From Sphagnum compactum (Eukaryota > Bryophyta > Sphagnopsida > Sphagnales): DNA of 64,000 bases. Location: contig OZ234493.1 in assembly GCA_965153455.1 (NCBI GenBank), positions 30,556,213 to 30,620,212 on the forward strand. Reading direction: 5' to 3'. Under the pieces are notes generated by a model. It made no database searches, was not told where the DNA came from, and was given only the letters and a program-made list of their open reading frames with translations. The translations under genes and the position numbers were made by a program. Positions 43,101 through 55,069 of the stretch are shown here, one piece after another; the stretch's first letter is position 1; each line of letters begins with the position of its first letter.

Positions 43101-44551
43101 TGTCCTGAGCCATCTGATCATGGTGATAGAGGGCCCAGATAGAACCAACCTATGATAACACGGCTAAAAGTTGTTATCATCTATATTAATTTGCTTAAGA
43201 AAGACAAAATCGAGAAGCTGCTGAAGCTGGTCACTTTGCTGACCCCATAGCTAATCAGATTCCTGTCTACATGCACCCTCATTGTATTAATGGTATTATT
43301 ATCTGTTCAGCTTTAACCTGACAGAATCTCTTGAGGAGTGTGTGTTTTCAGCAGCCTGCATGCAGGAGGTTTACATGACTAAACAATACCATTGAAGCCA
43401 AATCTATGGAAAGCTCCCAGTTTTGCAAAGGATAAGCTGAGACAAATTTTGCTGCCATGGGTGCATCACGATTTCCAAGTGTAGTGTTGAGTATACAAAG
43501 CGCCACACATTCAATGCTTGTGAGTAATGTGTCTGTAAAACCTGACTCAAAAGATCAATCTCCCAGTTTCAGCATGCAGCATGATGCATGATGAAGCCTG
43601 ACTTTGAGAGGCTTTTCACATGCAGCCAAGCTAACTAGACTGAGGTTCTTCTTCATTTATTATATACTGCTAATTTCAGTATGACAGAATGCAAGAACAA
43701 TTGCTGCTTGATTGAACTCTTTGCATTTATAACTTGCTGTGGTTTTTTGTATCCTGTTTGGTAACCTGATGCTTGTCTTCTTCAGCTACAATTCAAGCAC
43801 TGGTAACCTGCAATGTTGCTCTGGTGCTTTCTCACCCTCTTTGCCTTTCTCAGAAAACTAACTAGCAAATAAATTATTTGCATGCAGATCACCAAATAGA
43901 ATGCCCAGAATACAAACAAATGTCTGCTAAATCAATATTATTCTGAAGGTTGCCAGACATAACATCGCCCTTAGACAATCTGCAGCCAACGACAAGTGAC
44001 TCAGATAGAAATCTTACACAGCAACTCGATCAGGAGTGAAGCCACCAGTTGCTGCCTTATATTCGAACCGGCAAAAGTAGTCATCAGAGCCAACACTCTC
44101 AAGTTTAGTATAGTTCTTGAATGTGTGGACAGTGCATTTTCCTTCTATGGTGTCAGCACTCTGCATGTCATAATGGTCAGACAGAAATAGCTCTTTGACT
44201 CCATGAAACTGCCTCCTTCCTCCTAAGGATTCCTCGGGTCGATAATACCACCGAACTCGCACCTTCACATTGTTCCTGCTATCTGCTTCAATTTTCTCTA
44301 TTTTGGCTACATATGGAGGCTTATCAGCTTCTTGGCCACGCATCAAAACCGTATCTCCTACTGCAAAACCCCCACCGATCCTTGCCATCATCACTTCCTG
44401 CGTAATTCAAGGTGTCCATGATGCTTCCGACCATAATTTCTTACAAAAGAGATGATACGCTTGATAAAACATACATACCTTTCACCGCTTTATGCGTCCC
44501 CTTAACAGTATACGAGTCCAGCACTTTCTTTGCCGCCTTGGCTTTCGCCAT
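40182..44551 (-). CDS. BAH-PHD histone reader of the EBS/SHL family
   Basis: Five coding exons, from the start codon at 44549-44551 down: 44479-44551, 44018-44360, 42955-43023, 40805-40934, 40182-40298. They total 732 bases, or 243 aa, with matching phases. The basic N-terminus (MAKAKAAKK) is followed by a BAH domain (about residues 25-140: [54 protein letters not shown]). A PHD finger follows (about 140-190) with the C4HC3 series in [19 protein letters not shown] and the His of WFHSYC. The last exon gives a basic/polar tail ending STCRR, more like SHORT LIFE than EBS in length. In Arabidopsis these proteins read H3K27me3 through BAH and H3K4me2/3 through PHD and repress flowering genes. EBS versus SHL orthology is not resolved. 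The last exon is assigned by phase and by VNAKERS resembling the SHL tail, so it is the least certain part. Confidence 0.9.
41853..41905 (-). repeat. Dispersed repeat family 1, copy C (intron of the BAH-PHD gene)
   Basis: The reverse complement reads CCCACTGCTGGGAACTGATG then AAGTCAGAGGGGCTATTATG, a diverged form of the family core seen at 28621 and 62473. It lies in the long intron between the two PHD-encoding exons. Confidence 0.55.
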
Positions 44552-45235
44552 ATCTAACCATCACCAAAATAGAGTAAAAAATCAATGACAGAAGCAAGCG
44601 GTGAAGACAACCAAAAAAAAAAGCACTTCCCCTCGCTTGAAACCCTCACGCAACATATCGCCACAACCCGGAGCTATCTATCTACTTTTCAAGCCGAAGA
44701 AGCCGAACTAAAAAAGATGAAAGCAAAAGCTCGTACCGCAATGCCGATAAACAAACAAAGCCCCAGAGCCTAAAAACAAAAACTCCCGCCCTATTTCAAA
44801 CCCCGCCCTTCCCCAACTCGCTTCATGCACGATCGTCTTCAAAGCCACGATAATAAAAAAAACAACGTAGAACAACAATCAACAAAACATTGGCTCCGTA
44901 ACTGCCGTCGCCACCACGCTATCATGTTGGCTATCTGAAACCCCTGCCCCAAGACAACATGTACCAGTACCCCAATGAACCACACCTATTTCTCATCGTT
45001 CGCGAACGTACCTATCGCACACAAACAATCTTCATTTTACATAATGTTTTTCTGTACACAAGAAACCGGAGCTCGAATTTTTCGAAATCAACTTCCGCGC
45101 AAGCAGACACTTCACACTTTTGCTGGAATTCTGAGCAAGCAGTGCAACAATCTGCTCTGCTGCTGCTAAGCAGCAGAAGGCATGCCGGAAGCAGATGACT
45201 GTTTGGGGACCGCGTGAAGGGCGCTAAACCCTAAT
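44552..45235 (-). promoter_or_regulatory. Upstream region of the BAH-PHD gene
   Basis: About 0.7 kb of mixed-composition DNA upstream of the minus-strand start codon. AAACCCTAA, a telo-box, lies at 45226-45234. A 62-codon plus-strand ORF at 44585-44773 overlaps the presumed leader and is listed separately. Confidence 0.4.
44585..44773 (+). CDS. Small orphan ORF, probably not a gene
   Basis: A 62-codon frame starting 34 bases from the BAH-PHD start codon on the other strand. It would encode a charged, helix-prone peptide (TFQAEEAELKKMKAKA). I know no family for it. Its position over the leader of a real gene makes chance the better explanation. Confidence 0.15.
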   Translation: MTEASGEDNQKKKHFPSLETLTQHIATTRSYLSTFQAEEAELKKMKAKARTAMPINKQSPRA

Positions 45236-45239
45236 ACGC

Positions 45240-45570
45240 TGTACGTACGTATAGGTATAATACATGTACATAGGCGTTTTATTACAGTTGCACGTATATA
45301 TGTACTTTAATTACGGGTACGTATAAGTCTACTGCATGTACATATGCATTTTATTACACGAATATATTAGTTTTATTATTATTCTACAAGTATGACGTTA
45401 TTTTATTACATGTATAATAATACTGTGATAATGTTATGGTGTGAGATGATTAGGTGTATTTTTTATTAAATGTGTGCAGTTTATACATGTATGTATGTTT
45501 TAATTATAAATACGTATTATTCTATTGCGCGTACATTGATGTTGTATCTTTTTTACTACAAGTATGTATT
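45240..45570 (+). repeat. Degenerate tandem repeat rich in TACGTA and TTTTATTAC
   Basis: Words such as GTACGTATA, CATGTACATA, TTTTATTACA and AAGTATG recur in the same order about three to four times with a period of roughly 70-110 bases. The best pair is CATGTACATAGGCGTTTTAT near 45264 and CATGTACATATGCATTTTAT near 45336. Confidence 0.6.
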
Positions 45571-45856
45571 GTTAGGTACTTAGGTGATATTTTCTACGGT
45601 TGGAATTTGTCAACCTGGAGATTTAAGGCTGGTGTGAGCCAGCCAGCACCTACTACACATGCACCACCCCCGTTTTCCAGTTGGATGAACCCAATTTTGA
45701 AACCCCAATTTACAAAACCTCAATGAGGATAGTAGGGGAACAACAACCCAATGAAAACACATACCGGGTTTTTTTTTAATAATAATTGTCCTACAAGGCA
45801 GGCGGGGTCTTTGCCACCTCTTTAAGACTTTGACAAATAGTCTAAATCTTTTGAAA

Positions 45857-46099
45857 AACTTAGAGGAAAATTTTAAATTCACACCTTTTTTGGTTAAATT
45901 CACACCCTTCCGTGCGTCCGATTTTATGCAGATTAAACTTTAAGAGTATGTCCCTTTATCAGTTCAATTACTTCTGCGGGCAAGTTCTCAAGTTGTGCCC
46001 TGATTGACCACAGACCCCACACTTGCGTCCTTCCACGGGCGAAGAAAGGGTGTGAATTTAACCAAAAAAGGTGTGAATTTAAAAAATTTCCAACTTAGA
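45857..46099. mobile_element. Complete MITE with 8-bp target-site duplication
   Basis: The element at 45865-46091 (227 bp) has about 45-bp terminal inverted repeats, at 45865-45909 and 46046-46091. Both begin GGAAA when read inwards and share AAATTCACACC twice, separated by TTTTTTGGTT. They differ mainly by a one-base indel in a T run. AACTTAGA flanks the element directly at 45857-45864 and 46092-46099, a perfect 8-bp target-site duplication. Eight bases fits the hAT superfamily. There is no coding capacity, so it was moved by another element's transposase. The intact ends suggest a fairly recent insertion. Confidence 0.88.
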
Positions 46100-49000
46100 A
46101 GGCAAAAGTTTTTATTTTTCTTTGCAATTTGAAGGTAGCACAGTTACGAGTTTTGAAAGCAGAGTCCAAAACAAAATTTCAAAGAGGTGATTGTCATGGT
46201 TGTCATTAAAACTTTTACTAAAACTACAATTTTAAACTATTGGTTAACCCCATTGGAGGGTTTTGGTTCTTAGTGATACCCTTTCCTCCTCCTTGTGGCC
46301 CGTCTCTTTTGGGCTGTTTGCTTTTTATCTCTCTCCCTTTCTTGGGTGCTTTCTTTTTATGAAGTTTGGCAGGGTTTCATTGATTGTGACCTCCTTTGCT
46401 ATGGAAAAGATATCGATTCGATTTTTTTAGAGAAACCTTATGCTGTTATTTTTTTCAGCTTGGGTCTGGTCATGGGTATTTGAAAATTAAAAATCACCAG
46501 TTATGAGGTGGGGTAGGTGTTAACTTTCAAAAAATCTCATGTGGTAAGACCCAAGGGGCATATCTGAATATATTTGGCCTGATATCCGATTAATACCTGG
46601 TGCAAAAAAAAATACCCACCACCCGGCACTGGTTAAAACATGCTACATTTTTTTTAGTGTATTTGGATGGCACATTCTAAAGCAAAATTTGACCTTCGGA
46701 AAAGTGTTAGGGTGTTTTCTTTTCGAGAAGGACTCTTCCATCCCACGGAAATATCTTCAGTTTTTGGGAGGTATCTCCCTTTTCTTAGCAGAGATGTTTG
46801 ATTTTTTTATTAATCATGACCCTTGATAAGGATTTCTTTTTTGGGTTTAGGGGGGGGAGTAATTTTTTGTTGTCCCCAATGTATTCCCATCAAGTTTTCA
46901 ATGGTTTTCCATCAAGTTCCCGAGGGGTTCCCATCAAGTGCTAAAAATGTTCCTTAAGATTTTCCAAATGACACCAACTCTTATTTGATATGGTTTGCCC
47001 AACTGACTGTATAAATGGGGAACCTAGTTTCAAAGGACAACACCTCTATGCTTCTATTTTGAGGAATGCCCAATGTTTCAAAAATAAATAAATTGTGATA
47101 AGCAAATGAATCATCGATGTGACTCCTTCAACAACACCACAAATTTTTAAAATAATAATAATAATATTATTATTTTTGGGGTGCACATCCCAATGTGGTA
47201 AATTTTGTTTAAAGAAAATTGAACGAACCTTTTTGAAGGTCTTTTTTTCCACAAAAGTTTTGGAGATTTTTTAAAGATAAATAATTTTCGTGGCCACACA
47301 TCAAACGAAGTAGTCAGCAACACATAAAGAATCAAGGATGTTTGAAATTTTTTATTTCATATCTTTTTTATAAATAAGAAGATGGGTCCATCTTGTTAGG
47401 GATGGCTCATTTGCTTTAAAGTAAAAAAAAAACTGAACAAAACAAAAGCATTTTATCTATCAATCATGCTTGTATAGTGCTTATTTGTTTGTTATAGAAA
47501 TTCAATGGTTTGATGAGATTAAAAATCATTATCTTTGGGCCTCCTTTCATCTTTTATATCCCTTCTTTCAGTGGTATCCACAAAATAAGGAAATTTTATT
47601 AAATTTCAATATGAAATGTTTGAATTTGAGCATTTAATGCGTGAGGTTTGAGAGTAATTATAGTAGATGTATAGGTAGGAGCAATGAAAATACATGTAGT
47701 AGTGATGGAGGTGTTTAGGAAAAACAAAAGACATGATGAAACTTTTACCACAAAAATTGTTGGTTTTTAAAGTTTCAGCCTTGTTTAATGCTAATGTATT
47801 TTTGTCCATGTATTTTTTGAATTCCACCCTACGTATGACCAAATTCAAGGTTTTGGTGCTATGTTTTCCTTATTTTACGAATAATTATAATATATGTTAG
47901 AACTTACAATGTTCCATTATTTCACATGATTTTGTTTGAAATTATAATAAAATACACACCTTTTACACCATGAATTATTATTATTATTATTTGTTGTGGC
48001 CAATGTTTTTTTTTTCAAATGTTTTATGTAGGAATAATTGGCAAACATCCTAAAATATATAACATTTATTGACCACAATTTTTAAAAAATTGCTCAAAGT
48101 TTTTTCCAAACAATAGCAAAGTGCTAAAAGACTTGTAGGGGCAATTAAAAAATTGGTGACATTTATTCAAGAACTAAATTTCCCCTTTTATTTTTTGACC
48201 TTTTAAAAAAGAAAACATTTGGGAGGTATTCCATTATTGATTTGTTTTCATGGTGCAATAATTCACCAATTAAATGTGTGTGAACATTAGTTGTGGCATT
48301 AAGTATGTTGTCCATAGTTGTACATGCAAATCAATGATGAAACCATGTTTATCATCAATAAAACAAAACACCAAACAAAGGGGAGGGAAAATGCACAAGA
48401 TGAAAGGACTCAAGTTTTTAAAAATAAAGAATCTTTAAAAAATATGGATCGCAAGGAGAGCATGAACAAATCACGTACCCAAACCCCTTAAACCCCTTAA
48501 ATCACAATAAGCATATCATATAAAGATAAGGGAGGAACATTTGAAAAAATGTTTAAATAAAAAACCTTCAGTTAGAATAACGACATGCTTAAAATAAAAG
48601 CCTTATGTTTGTTGCAACGTCATCAACACTTTTTGTTTGTAAAATGAACACAAAATCAAAAGAGAAGGGCTTCCAGTGCTCTTCACTTTCCACACCATGT
48701 TAACACATCGATTAAAAAAATCATCGACCCATTGATTAAACATTTAAACACCTTTATGGCTAGAATGAAAAACATGTTTACTAGGTATTGATTGCAATAA
48801 AGGCCATATTTAACTTGAGTTGTGACTTGTTGCAACAACCCCACACTATAAAGCTACTTGTGAAACCAAATTTAACGAATGAGGTCAGCAATGATGACAT
48901 CAACCAACATTCACACACCATCCACTGAAATTACAATGTGGATTCATTGATAAAAAATTGAAAAGTAAGTAGTGGAAGTATATGGGTTTCCTCACATAAC

Positions 49001-50596
49001 ACGTTAAAATATCACATTCCTTGCAATAGATGCAAAAACATTTTACACAACATCATGGAAACCATTTTTTCCTCACCATGAATGCAATGAAAAAATGAGT
49101 CCATGTAAAGTCTAAAGACTGAACACAAATTTAATGTGAAAAACCAAAGGCTAAAAAATGAAAAAATCACAAATCAAACGACTAAAAAAATAAAATCAAA
49201 TAAATATATTTAAAAAGACAAGAAAGGCCTACAATGATCTTGATACAAATCACATTACTATGTCTAAAATACAGTGTTGACTAATATGCTAAATTTAAAG
49301 TTGTGAATTTAGTTTGCCACAAAATGCCAAAACCATATACATGCCAATTTCAAATTGCACACCTACACACAAAACCATTTATTTCATTGAACTAGTCAAT
49401 TTCCATCCATTGCACAAACACCATCGTTGACAAATATAAAGAAAGAGCTTAACAAGGGATTGCACTAACACTCATTTCATTTACCAACCAAAGCAAAGGT
49501 TACATACAAATCGATATTTCAGGATTTCAATCTTTGATCTTTGAATGCAAACCCATGAAGACCTTGGAAAAAGATCCTTTTCAGTGTTAATGGCTTCAAG
49601 TCCCTACTAGAACTAATATCCTTCTTATTTGATGATCTCCGTGACAAAGATCCACCATAATTGTATGCGACATACAATCACGATGGATTTTTGTCACGGA
49701 GATCAATACATGGGAAGTATCTATGTGCTATCCACTGCAATTGTCATGTAGGATCAATACAATTGCCCATACATATCACTTAATCCAAATTTAGTTTGTG
49801 CAACCAATGATATCACAAAGCACTCAAAGAAATTTCCTAGTACAAATGGAGGGCACCTTGTACCCATGAATATCCCTCCTAGAAAAGAGGAGGGAGGGAT
49901 CTTACATATACCCCCTTAAAGAACAGAAACATGGCATACCTTCATCCCAATCTTAAGGAGTAGACATAAGAATCCTCCCCCTCCTACACCTTGTGATCCA
50001 CATATGTTTAGGTCCATGATAACATTCGCCTTGTGCTTTATGATGGACATCTCATAGGTGAGGGATATTGTAATGCCCTCTTATCCCTAGGACCAAATGA
50101 TAGCACCAAGGTTCCTCAAACTAGCACATAGATATTTCCCCTGCCAAAAACTTGAACTATTCCAACTCCTACAGTTACAAGCTCAATTCTACACTAATTC
50201 TACACTATGACCCCAGAAAGAACGCTCAAAATCCAACTACTTTTCGGATATATTTCATCTTTGCTTCTTTGTTGCATCTCACTCTGTAGTTGTTTCAAAT
50301 ATTCTATCCCCCTCTTACAGATGCAATCCTCCTGCAACAGATCGGTCCAAAGTTCTGTTACATGTGCCTGGCTAGACAAAATATTCTACCTCCCATTTTT
50401 GAGAATTCCAGATGCCATTGAACAAAAGCCTGAATCTGAATCCCTTAGATTCAATTCCTGCTTTCTGAACCGATATGCTACATGCTGACTACTAGGTTGA
50501 AACAAATGGATGAAAAAATGCAGTGCCCAAACATCACAGCACCACACAAAGCCCTAGTAGCAAATGGTCCCCCTTAAATACAGCATCGGTATGAAA
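46100..50596. other. Gene-free AT-rich intergenic DNA
   Basis: No gene is supported. The tract is AT-rich, with AAT/ATT microsatellites near 47151-47172 and 47970-47990 and many homopolymer runs. A long foldback at 49634-49704 is listed separately. The last few hundred bases are presumably 3' flank of the TXNDC9-like gene. Confidence 0.55.
49634..49704. repeat. Long near-perfect hairpin, 34-bp stem and 3-base loop
   Basis: The stem arms 49634-49667 and 49671-49704 start GATCTCCGTGACAAA and are reverse complements apart from four positions. As minus-strand RNA, three of these four become G-U wobble pairs and one remains a mismatch; as plus-strand RNA, one is G-U. The loop is CGA. It could be a foldback element, a palindrome from a replication accident, or a small-RNA precursor. 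No host transcript is visible. Confidence 0.8.
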
Positions 50597-53500
50597 CTAA
50601 TCAGAATCAGAGCCATCATTAACTGTAGAACGCACACTCCTTGCTACTTTTTCCTCACCATCCTCATCTGTAGCTTTTTTCGCAATGATGAGTCCTGCAA
50701 ACAACAGCAAGGAAAACACTTCAAACAGCCCAGAACATTACACCTCACTGCTACATTTAGGGAATTCATTGCCTACCTTTTTCAGGAGCAAAATTAACAT
50801 ACCTATCAAAGCGTTCTGTGACGTTCACTGTCAATTGCCCTAAGTGCCCACATGCTCTTACAAAATTTTGCTTACATCCATAGTTTAAACTAAAATACCC
50901 AAAAGTCTTACTATATAAAGATCAAGATGCTTGCATGCTGATCTATCATGGAGTGCAAAGTGGCATGTTTCCGCGTGCACGACTAAAACGAGATTTGATC
51001 ATATGTAACTTGCTGTTCCCATATCAAAGTAGTCCATTTGGTTGCATTGGGTTCTAAACATAATTCTCTACTTGCTTACAAAATTTCTGGCCAAGTAAAG
51101 AAATTGCAGGGAATTTAGCATAAGCTTGAAGGCGAAGGTGCTGTGAAAAGGATAAGGTTTGATTGCAATGATGAGGACTCTCATCTTGCAGATCATTTTG
51201 GCAGTGAAAACCTTGCAGGATGTGGGATATTGTATGTGGTGGATTTTGCAGCATGTGGGCATTGTGGCAGAAAGAGTGGCTTGAATTTTCTGCAGTCTGT
51301 CTCTAGGTTGAAGTCAACAAGAGAGTGTACGGGTTCAACTGTTATTGGGCATTTGTCCCTACATCTCAATATAACCCTTCTTGGTGGAAATTCACAAATA
51401 ATGAGGACAGACAAGTACCCTTCTTCAGTAATCGTGTCTCCAAGGCACTTGTGGAAAAGTCATCAACTCCTCCTAGTTCGTGGAAGCCTACTATCCTGTC
51501 AGTTGCCACACCGTCCCTGCAGTACAATCTACATCCAGTTCATTTCATATTGATAAAGTCTGAAGTAACTAGCTCAAATGCCTGGAACATCCTATATTGC
51601 ACTGCATACGGTAAAACTTCATCTTGGGGCATTCTGATGGTGAACTCTGATGGTGAACTGTAGCTTAGATTAATCTGTACAGCCAGTGTATCCAAATAAT
51701 GACAGCATACACAGGTAATGGAGTAGGCAGGTGGAGCTATATAGTCTGCCATTGTATTCTGGCTGTATAGGAAATGGAGAGCAAGGTAAATGTCTTATGG
51801 TTTCTCAGACTTGGCCAGGATACTCCTAAGTACCTCCCTCCCAGATTTGGGGAAGACAATTTGGTCTCATCAGGGAATGCACTGCAAAGCTTTCATCCGC
51901 TCATCAATAACATTTGACAGTCATTTTAGACTGTTTATTAAAGTCAAATTCTGAGCAACTTTCTAAAACCAAACTCTTGTGTTTCTGTAGTGCACCTGAA
52001 AAGGAGGACACAGGGCAGCACCTTGATTGCCAGCTTTGTAACAAAGAAGGGACAATTCTGCAAAATCAAGAACAATCCACATAATAATGCCTAAGTAACT
52101 GCAGAACATTTTTAGTTGATCTGAAAAGAGGAGAAATATATGTTTCACCAAAATATGTTGGCTTAGGGTTTAAAGTGGAAAATATTGTGTAGCAACAACA
52201 TGAACTGACCTCTGCATCCACACAGATAAACTTGGTTTCAAAATACTTTGGTGCAAGGAGCTTGATGTGCTTGTCCATTATCCTTCACATCAAACATCAA
52301 CACATAACCCACTGACCAAATGTGAAATATCTCTGTTGGATAACCCATTGCAGTTTTATGCTCTCTTCAAAGACAGATGAGGAGGAAGTCTTTCTAAATG
52401 TGGTAATTCTCTTCCCAAGGAAAAGGCACAGCATCAGGCCCTTTTCTATGTTTGACATCAAAGCTAGACTGAGTAGAATGCCCTTAAGGTGATCATTTTC
52501 ATCTTCTTCTTTCATGCAAACTTTTCCATGGCCCTTCAGTTCCAACATATTCAGCAGAACTGAATCTCTTCCAATCACTTCATGGCACATAGAGCATGAC
52601 AGGCAAAAGGTAGTGAAAGGAACTTTGAAGAAACAAAGTGAGTGGGTGAAAGAAGTATGCTCATACTTGCAGCGAAAGAATTCGCGATGAAAGAAGTGAC
52701 ACACCACCATGGGACTCCCTGTAACCTCACTTAAGAAGTCTGCTTCTGTCACCTGCTTTACAATGACTATCATATCAGACTAAAATGAAGCTTATCATAA
52801 CTGTATCTTATGTGACCTCCCACACCACAAGCAACACAATTGTTGCAAGCAAGGGCTAACTGTCAGAGCTGCACCTCTCTATATTCTCCATGGCCTTTCC
52901 TTTGCAGTGCTTGCCTCTTCTCTGCCTCTTTCTGCACTGCCACAAAAGCCAGCTCATCTACAGACAATCATACAGAGGAGTCCATATGTTGACAATATCA
53001 ATAGAATGATTTGAAACTACTGAGGACGCCACATTTAGAGCACAAATAAAGTAAGATCATACCTTGAGAGAGGCAATGCGCTCTGCATGGAGTTTCTCTA
53101 GCTCAGGATCCTGCTTCACTCAATGCACTTTAGTGATAATCCAGAGTTCTCCTTCAGTTTTTTCAATATGTCATGCTTCCTAACAGGCCTAATGACAAAG
53201 GAATGTGCTAAGGGGATTAACCAAGCAAAACAAGCAATAAGAATAAGTATGCAGATTGATGGGAACCAGAAAATGAAGAAGACACATTTTGGATTCTTTG
53301 GATACATTGTGTGTCGTGAACTTAGCAAGGTCAGAGGTACAGAAGGCACCTACATCCATAAGATCATCAAGATCCACAACCTCGTGAGCTCGTCCACTCC
53401 CTTGTGCCTTCTCCTGCTCTAGTAACTCCTACAATCCCAACCCCAAGGATCACAACAGCAGGTGCTACAGCAGCTCACAAACATTCCAACACTCAAAATG

Positions 53501-54118
53501 GTGACAACAAAGTTGCGCAAGCAAACAACATACATTTTGTATACTCAAGAATTCTTTTATCTGGGGCTGTATGGGAGGCCTTTATGAGCAAATAAACTTG
53601 TAATATGCTCATCTAAAGTGTCCCATGGTGCCACTTTGCACCTTTCTCTGTGTCCATGTTTTACTACAGGCACGCCTTCAATGCATCCTGTCAAGAATCA
53701 GGACAAGACAAGCTTTTGCATGGCATCGGTATGTGCAGTCCCGTGGCACTCTAATTCCTCATTTTCATGCGTGTTCTCCCACGAACGAACTTTTAGGGTT
53801 TACTGCCTCCCGTCGGAGCATGGAACACTTTCAGAAACCATCAGAGAAAATGCGAATGGCCAAAAGCTTCTCCTAAGGCCTCCCAGGTACAAAAGTGTCA
53901 ACCGGGATTCCGAGCCTTCTTCATCATTTCCAAGAGTTCGAAGTGCACGGCGACTTCAAAACACGGCTGAGCAATGCCCTAAAAACCAAAAGAAAACAAA
54001 AGCAAAAGGGTTTGATATCGAGGTCTATATATACCTTCTGGTAGTCTTTTGCAGCCGCGTGAAGTGCTGTGCCCATCGCTAAGTCCCCCATCCTTGTCTT
54101 AAACTTCTGAGGATCCAT
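50597..54118 (-). CDS. TXNDC9-like phosducin/thioredoxin-fold protein
   Basis: Nine coding exons from 54118 down: 54035-54118, 53354-53428, 53063-53110, 52875-52931, 52667-52752, 52210-52282, 51996-52057, 51419-51516, 50597-50694. They total 681 bases, or 226 aa, with all phases matching. Family landmarks are DLDDLMDDPELEKLHAERI, the linker KGHGEYREVTEADFL, the thioredoxin-fold strands VVCHFFHREFFRCK and FFVTKLAIKVLPCVLLF, then DRIVGFHELGGVDDFST. The acidic tail ends NDGSDSD. The fold lacks the redox CxxC: the active-site position reads HREFFRC. Homologues (TXNDC9, also PLP3) bind the cytosolic chaperonin CCT and help tubulin and actin folding. Introns hold two telo-box words (about 52163 and 53793). 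Exon 4 is placed at the acceptor giving KEAEKRQ, the best family match. Confidence 0.9.
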
Positions 54119-54305
54119 GGATCCTGTCCGACACCAGAAACTTTACAACAACGACAATGCTACGCTCCTCTCGACAACAAATTTGTGTGCACACAACGCG
54201 CGCGCAGTGGCCGTCTAGTTCGTTTCGCGAATGGCGCTGTGTTCTTGGGAGTGCGCTCTTGCGCCGTCTCTCGTTCCTGCAACGTGCTTTGCTTGTGTGC
54301 GGCAG

Positions 54306-54380
54306 GAAGGCCTTACCAAAAGGCCTGGCAAAGGGCCCTTACCACAGGCGTTAAGAAGGGGCCTTACGGAGGGCCTTACC
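54306..54380. promoter_or_regulatory. Cluster of GGCCTTAC words upstream of the TXNDC9-like gene
   Basis: Four GC-rich GGCCTTACC-type words lie at 54309-54317, 54333-54343 (as GGGCCCTTACC), 54360-54367 and 54372-54380, about 190-260 bases upstream of the start codon. Surrounding DNA is GC-rich compared with the region. It could be a set of protein-binding sites, or a short tandem duplication. Confidence 0.4.
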
Positions 54381-55069
54381 CAGAGGAAAGTTCAAAGAAT
54401 TTTATTAAGATTTCAGTTTAATTTGATAATTTCAAGAGCATTTCCATGCAAGTATCTCCCCTACTACCTTACACCATCCCTTGCTTATTGGGGTAAAATG
54501 CCAAAGCATGGAGGGGTCACAGGTAACATTGTTGAAGCATGAGTGCATTGATGAAAGGTGTTAGAATGCAAACAATAGGTTTAATTGGTTAGCCTGCTCA
54601 CATGACACAAAAACAGGGTCATCATCAACATCTTCATGTTTGATATCATTGTTGGTTTCTCCCTTTACACTCGCCACTTGTAGTGCTTTGCCACAATATG
54701 AAACTTATTGTGGTTGTGAAAAATGGTGCAGGGTTAGTGCCCATAGAAAGCCCACAAAGTCCAGATAATAGAATACATTCTAGACACCAGAGATTGTCGA
54801 AAAAGTCTAGGAAACACAAAAAGTTCAATGTGTAACACGTTTCACATCATGAATTTTCTTTGCGATTGCAATGCACTTGCAGGAGCTCGCCCACCTGTAG
54901 TAATTCTCCCATCTTTTACAGCTCCACATTTCTCCCCTACGAGTGTGGGGGGATCATCTACCGGATAATTTTTTAGTTTATTTGCTTGATGGGGTAAAAG
55001 AAAATAGTTTTGCATCTTATGTAAAGGAAACAAGGGCTTTAGGGTTTTGCAAAAAAATGTGGTAGGCAA

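Noticed and set aside
44360-44394. Upstream extension of BAH-PHD exon 2 starting MMMARIGGG
   Set aside because: Using the upstream acceptor breaks the phase with exon 1. The acceptor at 44361-44362 gives [12 protein letters not shown], which matches the family.
51143-51553. 136-codon plus-strand ORF
   Set aside because: It overlaps exon 8 (51419-51516) and the following intron of the minus-strand TXNDC9-like gene, and has no family resemblance. It is a shadow.
53618-54082. 154-codon plus-strand ORF
   Set aside because: It spans exon 1 and intron 1 of the minus-strand TXNDC9-like gene and shows no domain. It is a shadow.
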